Below, in pieces: positions 53,333 to 61,962 of a stretch of 64,000 nt of DNA. The stretch comes from Leucobacter celer subsp. astrifaciens. Its GTDB lineage: Bacteria; Actinomycetota; Actinomycetes; Actinomycetales; Microbacteriaceae. Under the pieces are notes generated by a model, which searched no databases, was not told where the DNA came from, and was given only the letters and a program-made list of their open reading frames with translations. The position numbers and the translations under genes are program-made. Where the stretch lies: the NCBI RefSeq assembly GCF_001273835.1, contig NZ_JHEI01000136.1:372001-436000 (forward strand), written 5' to 3'. Within the stretch, counting starts at the first letter, position 1; each line of letters begins with the position of its first letter.

Positions 53333-55135
53333 TCAGAATGCCGCCACGGAATCATCCACGCGCGCGAATCGGACGGCGCGGACTGCTCTGAGCAGGGGAG
53401 AGCGGGCCTGCTCGGGCGGTTTCCAGTCTCGTTCGGGTCTGCGCGGTCTGCAGGATCCGCCGAACCTCTCCGGCCGGTCGACGTAGGTCCTCCCGGCAGG
53501 ACTGGTCCAGCGCAGCTCCCCGCCGGCCTGCTGCGTCACCGTCCAATCGGAGTGATGCTTCAGCACGTGGTGCCCGCGGCAGAGATGGGCGAGATTGTCG
53601 GTCGCCGTCGCGCCGCCGAGGGCGGCATCGACGGTGTGGTCGAGATCGCACCGGGAGACCGGCACGCGGCAGCCGGGGAACCTGCAGTGCCGGTCTCTGG
53701 CTCCCAGCGTGCGGCGCATCTGTTCGCTGGGCCGGTACCGGTCGACGCTGAGCACCGATCCGGTGGCCGGCTCGACGAGCACCCGATCCCAGCCCGGCGC
53801 ACCGCCGGCGAGGCGCCGGCCATCACCGCGGTCGATCGCGCCGTACCCCAGCAGTTCGCAGGTCGCACCGCCACCTGCTTCAGCGCCCGTTTCGCCGGGT
53901 GTTTCGCCGTGCACCTTGCCGTGCGTCGTGTGCTCCGTCTTGCGGGGGGTCTCGAGAGCCGATCCATGGCCTGGTCCGTGGCGTGTTCCGCGGTGCGTTC
54001 CGCAGTCTTTTTCGCGATGCGTTCCGTGGTCCGCTCCGCGATGCGTTCCGTGGTCCGCTCCGCGATGCGTTCCGTGGTCCGCTCCGCGATGCGTTCCGTG
54101 GTCCGCTGTGGTGCGGGCTTCGCCGCCCGACTCGCCCCGCAGCGCGTCCGCCGAGATGACGATCTGCACGCGCGCCCGGATGGACTCCGCGGCGTCGCCT
54201 GCGAAGAGGGTGTGCTCGTCGGAAGAGAGCAGGAGGTCTGCGAGGACATCCGCCCGCAGCTGATCTCGGGTGCGCGATGCGGTGCTGGGCGCGGCGGCGG
54301 TGTCGGCGGCGGTGCCGGTTGCCGTCGCGCTGGCTGCTACCGTGTCGGCCTCCGCCGTGTCCGCCTCTGTCGCGCCGGCCTCCGCCGTGTCGGCCTCCGT
54401 CGCGCTGGCCGCTCCCGTGTCGGCTGCCTTCGTGCCGGCTGCCACCGTGCTCGGTGCGGCGAGATCGCGCACGACGCGTTCGCCACGCGCGCAGGCCTGC
54501 GCGATGCGGGTGAGGCGATCGAAGGCGGCGTGCGCCTCGACAGCGGGGAGCCGCGCCATCAGCAGAGCCATTCCGTCGTCCTCGTCCACGAGCGCCACAT
54601 GCCGGCGGGCACGGGCCTCCCGGTGGCGCTGCTCGACCGTGCTCTCGGCCCAGGACTCCGCGAGCGCGCGGGCGATGGGACGCAGACGGTTCGGTGTTTC
54701 GCGTGAGGCCGTGGCGAGCACCTCGTGCAGGTATCCCGCACGGCGCGCGACGGTTTCCGCGGCCCGCCCCGAGCCGATGACGGTGCCGGCGTCGACGATG
54801 ACCCGCGCATGGGCATAGGCGATCTCGCCGTGATCCAGAGCCTCGTGAACGTCGTGGTACTCATGCGTCAGGCTGTGCGCGAGGCTCATCTGCTGCTCGA
54901 CGAGATGCTCGCTCTGGCCGAGCGCCGTTGCGAGCTCCGCCCGCAGCGCGCGATAGGCGATCTCTCGGCTCCCGCTCGATCCCGCGGCCTCCACCACCTG
55001 GTCGAGCGCCGCCGCGATCAGCGTCACCCGCGCGGCGTCCATCTCGCGCTGGCGACGCTCGAGCATCTCGACGACACCGAGCGCCTCACCGTAGGGGTGA
55101 GGGTCGGGTCCCGGGTCGAGGAGCGGTGCGTTCAT
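53333..55135 (-). CDS. DUF222 - HNH endonuclease-domain protein with repeat-rich linker
   Basis: 600 residues of the DUF222-HNH group, multicopy in many Actinobacteria and related to the 13E12 repeat proteins of mycobacteria. The N-terminal DUF222 part (EALDHGEIAYAHARVIVDAG, RHREARARRHVALVDEDDGM, LPAVEAHAAFDRL) is followed by low-complexity Ala/Thr/Glu/Asp stretches and four 8-residue repeats (GADHGTHR type), encoded by a 24-base minisatellite. The HNH core is CRFPGCRVPVSRCDLDHTVD, ATDNLAHLCRGHHVLKHHSD. The function of this group is unsettled. The ATG at 55135 is chosen because the frame upstream looks non-coding. Confidence 0.85.
   Translation of the reverse strand: MNAPLLDPGPDPHPYGEALGVVEMLERRQREMDAARVTLIAAALDQVVEAAGSSGSREIAYRALRAELATALGQSEHLVEQQMSLAHSLTHEYHDVHEALDHGEIAYAHARVIVDAGTVIGSGRAAETVARRAGYLHEVLATASRETPNRLRPIARALAESWAESTVEQRHREARARRHVALVDEDDGMALLMARLPAVEAHAAFDRLTRIAQACARGERVVRDLAAPSTVAAGTKAADTGAASATEADTAEAGATEADTAEADTVAASATATGTAADTAAAPSTASRTRDQLRADVLADLLLSSDEHTLFAGDAAESIRARVQIVISADALRGESGGEARTTADHGTHRGADHGTHRGADHGTHRGADHGTHREKDCGTHRGTRHGPGHGSALETPRKTEHTTHGKVHGETPGETGAEAGGGATCELLGYGAIDRGDGRRLAGGAPGWDRVLVEPATGSVLSVDRYRPSEQMRRTLGARDRHCRFPGCRVPVSRCDLDHTVDAALGGATATDNLAHLCRGHHVLKHHSDWTVTQQAGGELRWTSPAGRTYVDRPERFGGSCRPRRPERDWKPPEQARSPLLRAVRAVRFARVDDSVAAF
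54016..54111. repeat. 24-bp minisatellite, four copies, in the HNH gene
   Basis: Units begin GATGCGTTCCGTGGTCCGCT at 54016, 54040, 54064 and 54088; the first three are identical and the fourth differs in its last bases. On the coding strand they give GADHGTHR repeats. Degenerate further copies (EKDCGTHR, GTRHG) lie beyond 54016. Confidence 0.9.
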
Positions 55136-55369
55136 GAGGACAGTGCACCAGAGACCACTGACATTCACGGCCGGGAAACGGGCAGAGGGGAGCCGCTCCG
55201 GGAAGATCTCGGTATCCGACAAGCAGCACGCAGCAACGTTGTTGAGCAACCACCAACGCGGCGAGTGGGCGCGGGAACGGGCCGGACGAGATCCCGGGCC
55301 GCACGCACGGCGCGAACCGACCGCGCGAACGGAACGCGTGAGCGGGCCGCGTGAGAGAATAGAGGCGAT

Positions 55370-56566
55370 ATGACTTCCCAGACACTGACCGATGCACGCC
55401 TGCGCATCGGGCCCCTCGAACTCGAGGTGCCCGTCGTGCTGGCGCCCATGGCCGGCATCACCAACACCGCGTTCCGTCGACTCTGCCGCGAGTACGGGGC
55501 GGGTCTCTACGTGAGCGAGATGATCACGAGCCGCGCCCTCGTGGAGCGCACCCCCGCCTCCCTGCGGCTCATCAAGCACCACGAGAGCGAGACGCCGCGC
55601 TCCATCCAGCTCTACGGGGTGGACCCGAAGACGGTCTCCGAGGCGGTGCGGTTCCTGGTGGACCAGGACCTCGCGGACCACATCGACCTCAACTTCGGCT
55701 GCCCGGTGCCCAAGGTGACCCGCAAGGGCGGGGGATCGGCGCTGCCCTGGAAGAGCGATCTGTTCCGCGCCATCGTGGAGGGGGCCGTGCGCGCCGCCGG
55801 GCCGATCCCGCTCACGGTGAAGATGCGGAAGGGGATCGACGCGGATCACCTCACCTACCTCGATGCCGCCCGGGCGGCCGAGGGCGCGGGTGTCGCCGCG
55901 ATCGCCCTGCACGGACGCACCGCCAACGAGTTCTACTCGGGCCAGGCCGACTGGAGCTCCATCGCGCGCCTCAAGGAGACCGTGACGAGCGTGCCGGTGC
56001 TCGGCAACGGAGACATCTGGTCGGCGGACGACGCGATCCGGATGGTGCGCGAAACCGGCTGCGACGGCGTTGTCGTCGGCCGCGGCTGCCTGGGGCGCCC
56101 GTGGCTCTTCGGAGACCTCGCCGCGGCGTTCCGCGCGGAGGCCGGTGAGCTGAGCCGGGACGAGGCGAACGCCGCGCTGGCCAAGCCGCCGCTCGGCTTC
56201 GTCATGGACGCGATGCGACGGCACACCGAGCTGCTGGTCGAGTTCTTCGACGGCGAGGAGGATCGCGCCTGCCGCGACATCCGCAAGCACGTGGCCTGGT
56301 ACTACAAGGGCTACGGCGTGGGCGGGGACACCCGACGCGCCCTCGCAGCGGTCGAGTCGCTCGAGCAGATGGACGAGATCTTCGCCACGATGGACGCCTC
56401 GATGCCCTATCCGGGTGAGGGCGCCGAAGGGCAGCGCGGCCGGGCCGGCAGCCCGAAGCGCGTGCACCTGCCCGACGGCTGGCTCGACAGTCGCACCAGC
56501 GACAGCGCCGACCGCGCGGCTGTCGCCGAGGGAGAACGCGTCGACGGGGGCTCCGACGGTGGCTGA
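55370..56566 (+). CDS. dusB: tRNA-dihydrouridine synthase (DusB-like)
   Basis: FMN-dependent reduction of uridine in the tRNA D-loop. The 398 residues form a TIM barrel with VVLAPMAGITNTAFRRLCRE, the catalytic Cys in HIDLNFGCPVPKVTRKGGGS, PLTVKMRKGIDADHL, ALHGRTANEFYSGQADW and VPVLGNGDIWSADDAIRMV with GVVVGRGCLGRPWLFGDL. A helical C-terminal domain (RKHVAWYYKGYGVGG) follows. It overlaps the dgt start by eight bases, an order often seen in Actinobacteria. Confidence 0.94.
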   Translation: MTSQTLTDARLRIGPLELEVPVVLAPMAGITNTAFRRLCREYGAGLYVSEMITSRALVERTPASLRLIKHHESETPRSIQLYGVDPKTVSEAVRFLVDQDLADHIDLNFGCPVPKVTRKGGGSALPWKSDLFRAIVEGAVRAAGPIPLTVKMRKGIDADHLTYLDAARAAEGAGVAAIALHGRTANEFYSGQADWSSIARLKETVTSVPVLGNGDIWSADDAIRMVRETGCDGVVVGRGCLGRPWLFGDLAAAFRAEAGELSRDEANAALAKPPLGFVMDAMRRHTELLVEFFDGEEDRACRDIRKHVAWYYKGYGVGGDTRRALAAVESLEQMDEIFATMDASMPYPGEGAEGQRGRAGSPKRVHLPDGWLDSRTSDSADRAAVAEGERVDGGSDGG

Positions 56567-57854
56567 GACGCTGCTGCGGCACGATCCCGCGCCGCCGTTC
56601 GGGTACGTCCCGGCCGATTCCGAGCGGTTCATGCCCGAGCACCACAGTGGCGCGCGCACCGATTTCGCTCGGGATCGCGCGCGCGTGCTGCACTCCAGCG
56701 GCTGGCGGCGCCTGGCCGCGAAGACCCAGGTGCTGAGCCCGGCCGCGGGCGTCGACTTCGCGCGGAACCGGCTGACCCACTCCCTCGAGGTGGCCCAGAT
56801 CGGCCGCGAGCTGGCGGTGGCGCTCGGCGTCTCGCAGGACGTCGTCGACACGGCCTGCCTGGCTCACGATCTCGGCCATCCTCCCTTCGGCCACAACGGC
56901 GAGAAGGCCCTGAACGAGTGGATGCAGGACTTCGGGGGATTCGAGGGCAACGCGCAGACCCTGCGCATCCTCACGCGGCTCGAGCCGAAGCACTTCGCTC
57001 CCGACGGTGCGAGCATCGGGCTCAACCTGACGCGGGCCACGCTCGACGCGAGCTGCAAGTACCCGTGGGCACTCGCCGAGGCCGCCCCGGGCAGCGCCAA
57101 GTTCGGGTACTTCGAGAGCGACGCCGAGGTCTTCCACTGGCTGCGCGAGGGCGCACCCGCACGTCGCAAGTGCATCGAGGCGCAGATCATGGACCTCTCG
57201 GACGACATCGCCTACTCCGTGCACGACTTCGAGGACGCGGTCGTCAGCGAGCACATCGACCCCGAGATCCTCACGGCCCGCTCCGGCCACTCGGCCCTGA
57301 TCCGGGCCGTCGCCGAGTGGGCGGAGGGGCGATTCAGCTCCGACGAACTGGGAGAGGCCTACGACAGGATGGCCGCCGGCGGCAACTGGCTGACCCGCTG
57401 GGATGGATCGCGGCGCGATCAGGCCCTGCTGAAGAACTTCACGAGCGACATGATCGGCCGCTTCGCGCGGGCGCCGATCCAGGCGACGCTCGAGGCGGCC
57501 GACGGGCGGCCGCTGGCCCGCTACGGCACCGACTCGGACGCGCCGGCGGAACTGCTCGTACCGCGGGAGATCCGCGCCGAGATCGCAGTGCTCAAGGGGA
57601 TCGTCGCCGCGTTCGTGATGCAGAGCGGGCGTCGGCAGCCCACCTATCGTCGTCAGCGCAGCCTGCTGATCGAGCTGCTGCACACGCTCTGGGAATCGGG
57701 ATCGGGTGAGCTCGAGCCGGCCTACGCCGCCGATTTCCGCTCGGCCGGATCCGAGGCCGAAGCGCGGCGCGCGGTGGTCGATCAGGTCGCTTCGCTGACC
57801 GACCAGTCGGCGATCGCCTGGTACCGCCGCCTGTGCGATGCGCCGCTGGCTTGA
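56559..57854 (+). CDS. dgt: Deoxyguanosinetriphosphate triphosphohydrolase-like protein
   Basis: An HD-superfamily dNTPase that removes triphosphate from dGTP or other dNTPs. The 431 residues include SSGWRRLAAKTQVLSP, the HD motif pair NRLTHSLEVAQIGRELAVAL and CLAHDLGHPPFGHNGEKALN, and the third Asp in CIEAQIMDLSDDIAYSVHDF. The GTG start lies inside the end of dusB and is translationally coupled. It is followed by dnaG after 85 bases, the standard actinobacterial dgt-dnaG order. Confidence 0.93.
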   Translation: MAETLLRHDPAPPFGYVPADSERFMPEHHSGARTDFARDRARVLHSSGWRRLAAKTQVLSPAAGVDFARNRLTHSLEVAQIGRELAVALGVSQDVVDTACLAHDLGHPPFGHNGEKALNEWMQDFGGFEGNAQTLRILTRLEPKHFAPDGASIGLNLTRATLDASCKYPWALAEAAPGSAKFGYFESDAEVFHWLREGAPARRKCIEAQIMDLSDDIAYSVHDFEDAVVSEHIDPEILTARSGHSALIRAVAEWAEGRFSSDELGEAYDRMAAGGNWLTRWDGSRRDQALLKNFTSDMIGRFARAPIQATLEAADGRPLARYGTDSDAPAELLVPREIRAEIAVLKGIVAAFVMQSGRRQPTYRRQRSLLIELLHTLWESGSGELEPAYAADFRSAGSEAEARRAVVDQVASLTDQSAIAWYRRLCDAPLA

Positions 57855-57939
57855 AAGACAACGCATCGCGTCTCCGCGCCGGCGGCGCTGACGCCACCGC
57901 GTCGGCTCGCCGAGGAGGGAACGGATAGACTCGGCAGTT

Positions 57940-59868
57940 ATGGCAGGTCGGATCCGCGCGAGCGATGTCGAAGAGGTGAAGCGTCGCACCAATCTGGCCG
58001 ATCTCGTGGGCGACTACGTGACCCTCAAGAACGCCGGCATCGACTCCATGAAGGGTCTCTGCCCGTTCCACGACGAGCGCAGCCCGAGCTTCCACGTACG
58101 ACCGGCCCTCGGCTACTACCACTGCTTCGGCTGCGGCGAATCCGGTGACGCCTTCACGTTCCTGCAGCGCATGGATCACCTCACCTTCACCGAGTCGGTC
58201 GAGCGTCTCGCGGCGCGCATCCACTACGTGCTCACCTACGAGGAGGGCGGGGTGCGGCGCGAGGAGGGCCCGAATCGCGCCCGGCTGCTCGCGGCGAACC
58301 AGGCCGCCGCCGAGTTCTTCACGGCGCAGCTCGCCGGCGAGGAGGGCACCGCCGGCCGCGAGTTCCTGACGCAGCGCGGCTTCGACGCCGCGGCCTGCGA
58401 GCGCTTCGGCGTGGGATATGCGCCGCGCGGCTGGGACCACCTGACGAAGCATCTGCGGGCGCAGGGGTACACGCCTCAGGAGCTGGCGCAGGCCGGCCTC
58501 GTCTCGGAGGGGCAGCGCGGCGTCTACGACCGCTTCCGCGGTCGTGTCGTGTGGCCGATCCGCGACACCAGCGGACAGACCCTCGGCTTCGGTGCGCGGC
58601 GGCTCTACGACGACGACAACGGCCCGAAGTACCTCAACACCCCGGAGTCGCCGGTCTACCACAAGTCGCAGGTGCTCTACGGGCTCGATCTGGCGAAGCG
58701 CGGGATCTCGCGGGGCAAGCGAGCCGTGGTGGTCGAGGGCTACACCGACGTGATGGCCTGCCACCTCGCCGGGATCGACACCGCGGTCGCCACCTGCGGT
58801 ACCGCCTTCGGCAAGGACCACATCGCCGTGCTGCGCCGCATCATGGGCGACGACTCCGCGGCCGAGGTGGTCTTCACCTTCGACCCGGACGAGGCCGGCC
58901 AGAAGGCCGCCCTGCGCGCCTTCAGCGAGGAGAAGCGCTTCACCGCGCAGACCTACGTCGCCGTGGCCCCGGAGGGGCTCGACCCCTGCGATCTGCGACT
59001 GCACCGCGGAGACGACGCCGTTCGCGAGCTCTTCACCCGCAAGGTGCCGCTGTTCGAGTTCGCGCTGCGCCAGTCGATCGCGCGCTTCGACCTCAACAGC
59101 GTCGAGGGTCGCGTCTCCGCGCTCCGCGCAGCGGCCCCCATCATCGCCGAGATCAAGGATCCCTCGCTGCGGCCGGGGTACACCCGCGAGCTCGCCCGCA
59201 TGCTCGGGCTCGAGCTCGGGGAGGTGCAGCACGCGGTTCGCACGGTCGAGCGCAGCCCGCGCGAGCAGGGCGGATCCCGGGATCCCCGATCGTCGCAGCC
59301 TCAGCAGCTGTCGCAGGGACGGCGCCAGCCGGGGCCGCAGCATCCGCAGGACCCGAACGACCCGTACGCGTCGATCCCGGACGCCGCGCCGCCGCGGGTG
59401 CGGCTCTCGGGCCTGCGGAACACGCCGACGACCTGGTTGGAGCGGGACGCCCTCATGGCCATGCTGCAGCAGGGTGCGAGCGTCGGTGCCGAGCTGATGC
59501 AGCAGGCCGTGACCGCGCAGGTGATGGAGCCCGAACTGCGGGTGGTGCGCGACGCCGTAGCGGCCGCGATGCCGGAGCTCGCCACGCCCGGCTGGCTCGA
59601 CGCCGTACTCGCCGCGACCCCCGACAGTCACCGCGGCCTCGTGCGGGAGCTCGCGATGGCCCCGATGCCGCAGCGGCGCCCCGAACAGCTCGCTGCCTAC
59701 GCGCGCGACGTGGTGATCTCGCTGCTCGACAGGGATCTGCTCGCGCTCAAGCGCGAACTGCTCGCCCGGATGCAGCGCATCGGGGACCATACCGACTCCG
59801 GTGCCAGGCGCATCCAGGAGCAGCTCGTCGCGCTCGAGGCGGCACGGCGAGGCCTGCGAGAGGAGTAA
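57940..59868 (+). CDS. dnaG: DNA primase
   Basis: Makes RNA primers for replication. The 642 residues have the CHC2 zinc finger (MKGLCPFHDERSPSFHV and YHCFGCGESGDAFTF) at about 35-75, the primase core with VWPIRDTSGQTLGFGARRL, the TOPRIM segments VVVEGYTDVMACHLAGIDTA and EVVFTFDPDEAGQKAALRAF, and the C-terminal helicase-binding part after a Gln/Pro-rich linker near 455. The ATG lies eight bases after TAGACT (57926-57931). Confidence 0.95.
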   Translation: MAGRIRASDVEEVKRRTNLADLVGDYVTLKNAGIDSMKGLCPFHDERSPSFHVRPALGYYHCFGCGESGDAFTFLQRMDHLTFTESVERLAARIHYVLTYEEGGVRREEGPNRARLLAANQAAAEFFTAQLAGEEGTAGREFLTQRGFDAAACERFGVGYAPRGWDHLTKHLRAQGYTPQELAQAGLVSEGQRGVYDRFRGRVVWPIRDTSGQTLGFGARRLYDDDNGPKYLNTPESPVYHKSQVLYGLDLAKRGISRGKRAVVVEGYTDVMACHLAGIDTAVATCGTAFGKDHIAVLRRIMGDDSAAEVVFTFDPDEAGQKAALRAFSEEKRFTAQTYVAVAPEGLDPCDLRLHRGDDAVRELFTRKVPLFEFALRQSIARFDLNSVEGRVSALRAAAPIIAEIKDPSLRPGYTRELARMLGLELGEVQHAVRTVERSPREQGGSRDPRSSQPQQLSQGRRQPGPQHPQDPNDPYASIPDAAPPRVRLSGLRNTPTTWLERDALMAMLQQGASVGAELMQQAVTAQVMEPELRVVRDAVAAAMPELATPGWLDAVLAATPDSHRGLVRELAMAPMPQRRPEQLAAYARDVVISLLDRDLLALKRELLARMQRIGDHTDSGARRIQEQLVALEAARRGLREE

Positions 59869-59879
59869 ACTCTTCAGGC

Positions 59880-60728
59880 ATGGCCAAGCCAGTTGTCGAA
59901 GCCGATCCGATCATCCGAGTCTCAGATCTGTCGTTGTCGTATCCGGCGCACGCGGGAGGGCGCGAGTTCGAAGCCGTGGAGGGCGTGAGCTTCGACCTCG
60001 CCCGGGGCGGGGTGATGGCCCTGCTGGGGGAGAGCGGATCGGGCAAGTCGACGCTGGCCCGTTTCCTCGCCGGCCGGGCGGCCGACGCCGGAGAGAAGTC
60101 CGGGCGGATCAAGCTCACGGGGGGCGCTGCGAGCGTCATGGACGTCTCGATGCGCCGCCTCGGCCGCCGTACTCGAGCGAGGCTCACCGCCTACGTCGGC
60201 CACCTGGCCCAGGACGCCGGGGCCACGCTCACCCCCGAGCTGAACGTCGGAGACATCCTCTTCGAGCCCATCGTCGAGCGCAACAAGCGCTTCGACCGGG
60301 AGGCGCTCGGTGAGCGCATCGCCGAGATGATGGACATCGTCGCACTGCCGCTCGCCAAGCTGCAGGAATACCCCTACGAGCTCTCCAAGGGCCAGCGGCA
60401 GCGCGTCGCGGTGGTGCGCTCGCTCATGCTCGATCCGACGCTGCTCATCGCGGACGAGCCCACGCTCGGGGTCGACGCGAACAATCGGCCCAAGATCGTG
60501 GAGCTGCTGCGCTGGTATCGCGAGCGCACGGGCGCGACCATGCTGCTGATCAGCCACGACATCGGCATGCTCGAGGCCCTCGTCGAGGACGTGCTCGTGA
60601 TGCAGCACGGGCGAACGGTGGGGCAGGGGGACATCAACGAGATCTTCCGGCACGCGGATCACGACTACGTCCAACTGCTCGCGCAGGCGCTGCGCGCGAC
60701 CGCCTACGACGAGATCGCCGAGGAGTAG
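59880..60728 (+). CDS. ABC transporter ATP-binding protein (oligopeptide/nickel type)
   Basis: 282 residues: Walker A GVMALLGESGSGKSTLARFL, Q-loop AYVGHLAQDAGATLTPELNV, signature ELSKGQRQRVAVVRSLMLDP, Walker B LLIADEPTLGVDANN and H-loop MLLISHDIGMLEALVEDVLV. The form is that of Dpp/Opp or phosphonate C-P lyase-type ATPases, but no permease or binding protein is nearby, so the partner and substrate are unknown. TAAACT (59866-59871) overlaps the dnaG stop and lies eight bases before the ATG. Confidence 0.88.
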   Translation: MAKPVVEADPIIRVSDLSLSYPAHAGGREFEAVEGVSFDLARGGVMALLGESGSGKSTLARFLAGRAADAGEKSGRIKLTGGAASVMDVSMRRLGRRTRARLTAYVGHLAQDAGATLTPELNVGDILFEPIVERNKRFDREALGERIAEMMDIVALPLAKLQEYPYELSKGQRQRVAVVRSLMLDPTLLIADEPTLGVDANNRPKIVELLRWYRERTGATMLLISHDIGMLEALVEDVLVMQHGRTVGQGDINEIFRHADHDYVQLLAQALRATAYDEIAEE

Positions 60729-60792
60729 GCGGCCGCTCCAGGGGCTTCTCCGAGGGGCTCCGCGGGGACCCGCCCGGGATGCCCGTGCCGAT

Positions 60793-60822
60793 TTGCAGAG
60801 CGATTTCCGGTCTTGCTAAGAT
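60793..60822 (+). promoter_or_regulatory. tRNA-Asn promoter
   Basis: TTGCAG (60793-60798), an 18-base spacer, then TAAGAT (60817-60822). Confidence 0.6.
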
Positions 60823-60844
60823 AGAGGGGTTGCTTCGGCAATGA

Positions 60845-60917
60845 TCCCCTGTAGCTCAGTTGGCAGAGCGCTTGACTGTTAATCAGGATGTCGCTGGTTC
60901 GAGCCCAGCCGGGGGAG
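60845..60917 (+). tRNA. tRNA-Asn (anticodon GTT)
   Basis: Acceptor TCCCCTG with CGGGGGA (one G-U-type pair), D-arm GCTC..GAGC, anticodon arm TTGAC-TGTTAAT-CAGGA region giving GTT, T-arm GCTGG-TTCGAGC-CCAGC. CCA is not encoded. Confidence 0.95.
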
Positions 60918-60923
60918 CGATCG

Positions 60924-60951
60924 AGCCCCTACCGAGAGGTAGGGGCTTTTT
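60924..60951 (+). terminator. Terminator of tRNA-Asn
   Basis: AGCCCCTACC pairs with GGTAGGGGCT around GAGA, followed by TTTT. It precedes the next gene's ribosome binding site by only a few bases. Confidence 0.88.
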
Positions 60952-60970
60952 GCTACCCGGAGGAGATCTG

Positions 60971-61609
60971 ATGACGGAGACCCAGGATCCAGGTGCGATG
61001 CCTGTCGAGAAGGCAGGCAGCACAGAGGGCCCCGGGAGCCCAGAGAGCGCAGGGAGCCCCGGAGCCGGCGTGGATCACCACGGCAGCGTCATCTCGGTGG
61101 AGCCGTACGGCACCCCGGACATTCACGCCACGGTCTGGCTCGCGCCCGGCTCGATCGTCGTCGGCGACGTGACGATCGGCGCCGAGAGCAGCGTCTGGTA
61201 CAACGCCGTGGTGCGCGGCGATTCCAGCGCCGTGCGGATCGGCGCGCGCAGCAATCTGCAGGACGGTGTCGTGGTGCACACCCAGCGAGGAGAGGGCGGC
61301 TCCGCTGTGATCGGCGACGATGTCTCGATCGGGCACAACGCGGTGGTGCACGGGGCGACGATCGGAAACGGGTGCCTCATCGGCATGAACGCCACCGTGC
61401 TGAGCGGGGCCGTCGTGGGCGAGGGATCGCTCGTCGCGGCCGGCGCACTGGTGCCCCAGGGCGCGGTGATCCCGCCCCGCTCGCTCGTCGCGGGCGTGCC
61501 TGGCCGCGTGGTGCGGGAGTTGCGGGACGCCGACCGCGAAGCCGTGCGGCACAACGCCGAGATCTACCTCGAGTACACGCACCACCACCGCTCCGCAACG
61601 CGCGGCTGA
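60971..61609 (+). CDS. Gamma-carbonic anhydrase family protein
   Basis: 212 residues forming a left-handed beta helix: SIVVGDVTIGAESSVWYNAV, VVRGDSSAVRIGARSNLQDG, VVVHTQRGEG, IGDDVSIGHNAVVHGATIGN and MNATVLSGAVVGEGSLVAAG. The His residues of VVHTQ, SIGHN and VVHGA are the usual metal ligands of gamma-CA/YrdA-like proteins. Many such proteins are inactive or have other roles. The N-terminal 40 residues (Ser/Gly/Pro-rich) are an unusual extension. GGAGGAG lies before the ATG at 60971, right after the tRNA-Asn terminator. Confidence 0.87.
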   Translation: MTETQDPGAMPVEKAGSTEGPGSPESAGSPGAGVDHHGSVISVEPYGTPDIHATVWLAPGSIVVGDVTIGAESSVWYNAVVRGDSSAVRIGARSNLQDGVVVHTQRGEGGSAVIGDDVSIGHNAVVHGATIGNGCLIGMNATVLSGAVVGEGSLVAAGALVPQGAVIPPRSLVAGVPGRVVRELRDADREAVRHNAEIYLEYTHHHRSATRG

Positions 61610-61689
61610 CCCGCCGATGTGCGAAGCAGCGCTGCTCATGCACTATGATCGTTGAGGTGCCTCGGCACCGACCGCGCTGTTCGCAGCTC

Positions 61690-61760
61690 GGGGATGTAGC
61701 TCAATGGTAGAGCCTCAGTCTTCCAAACTGATTACGCGGGTTCGATTCCCGTCATCCCCT
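61690..61760 (+). tRNA. tRNA-Gly (anticodon TCC)
   Basis: Acceptor GGGGATG with CATCCCC, D-arm GCTC..GAGC, anticodon arm TCAGT-CTTCCAA-ACTGA, T-arm GCGGG-TTCGATT-CCCGT. CCA is not encoded. The last 23 bases and the terminator are duplicated 155 bases downstream. Confidence 0.95.
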
Positions 61761-61766
61761 CAGTGG

Positions 61767-61794
61767 AAACCCCCTGCCTCGCGGCAGGGGGTTT
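61767..61794 (+). terminator. Terminator of tRNA-Gly(TCC)
   Basis: AAACCCCCTGCC-TCGC-GGCAGGGGGTTT, perfect stem; copy 1 of the duplicated hairpin. Confidence 0.88.
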
Positions 61795-61921
61795 CGTGCT
61801 TCGGGGCTTCCGGGAATCTTTCGAGAACCCGGAACTGGCTTCGCCAGCGGCGTGGCCGCGCAAAGCTCCGCTTTGCCTTGAGCGGCCGGCCGGGGTTCGA
61901 TTCCCGTCATCCCCTCAGTGG

Positions 61922-61949
61922 AAACCCCCTGCCTCGCGGCAGGGGGTTT
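61922..61949. terminator. Second copy of the same terminator
   Basis: Identical hairpin in copy 2 of the direct repeat, 13 bases past the 3' end of the minus-strand phosphoribosyltransferase gene, so it can now terminate that gene. Confidence 0.75.
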
Positions 61950-61962
61950 CGTGCTTCGGGGC

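Noticed and set aside
54016-54111. CRISPR array
   Set aside because: The 24-bp units abut without spacers and lie in a coding frame; they are a minisatellite. No cas genes occur in the window.
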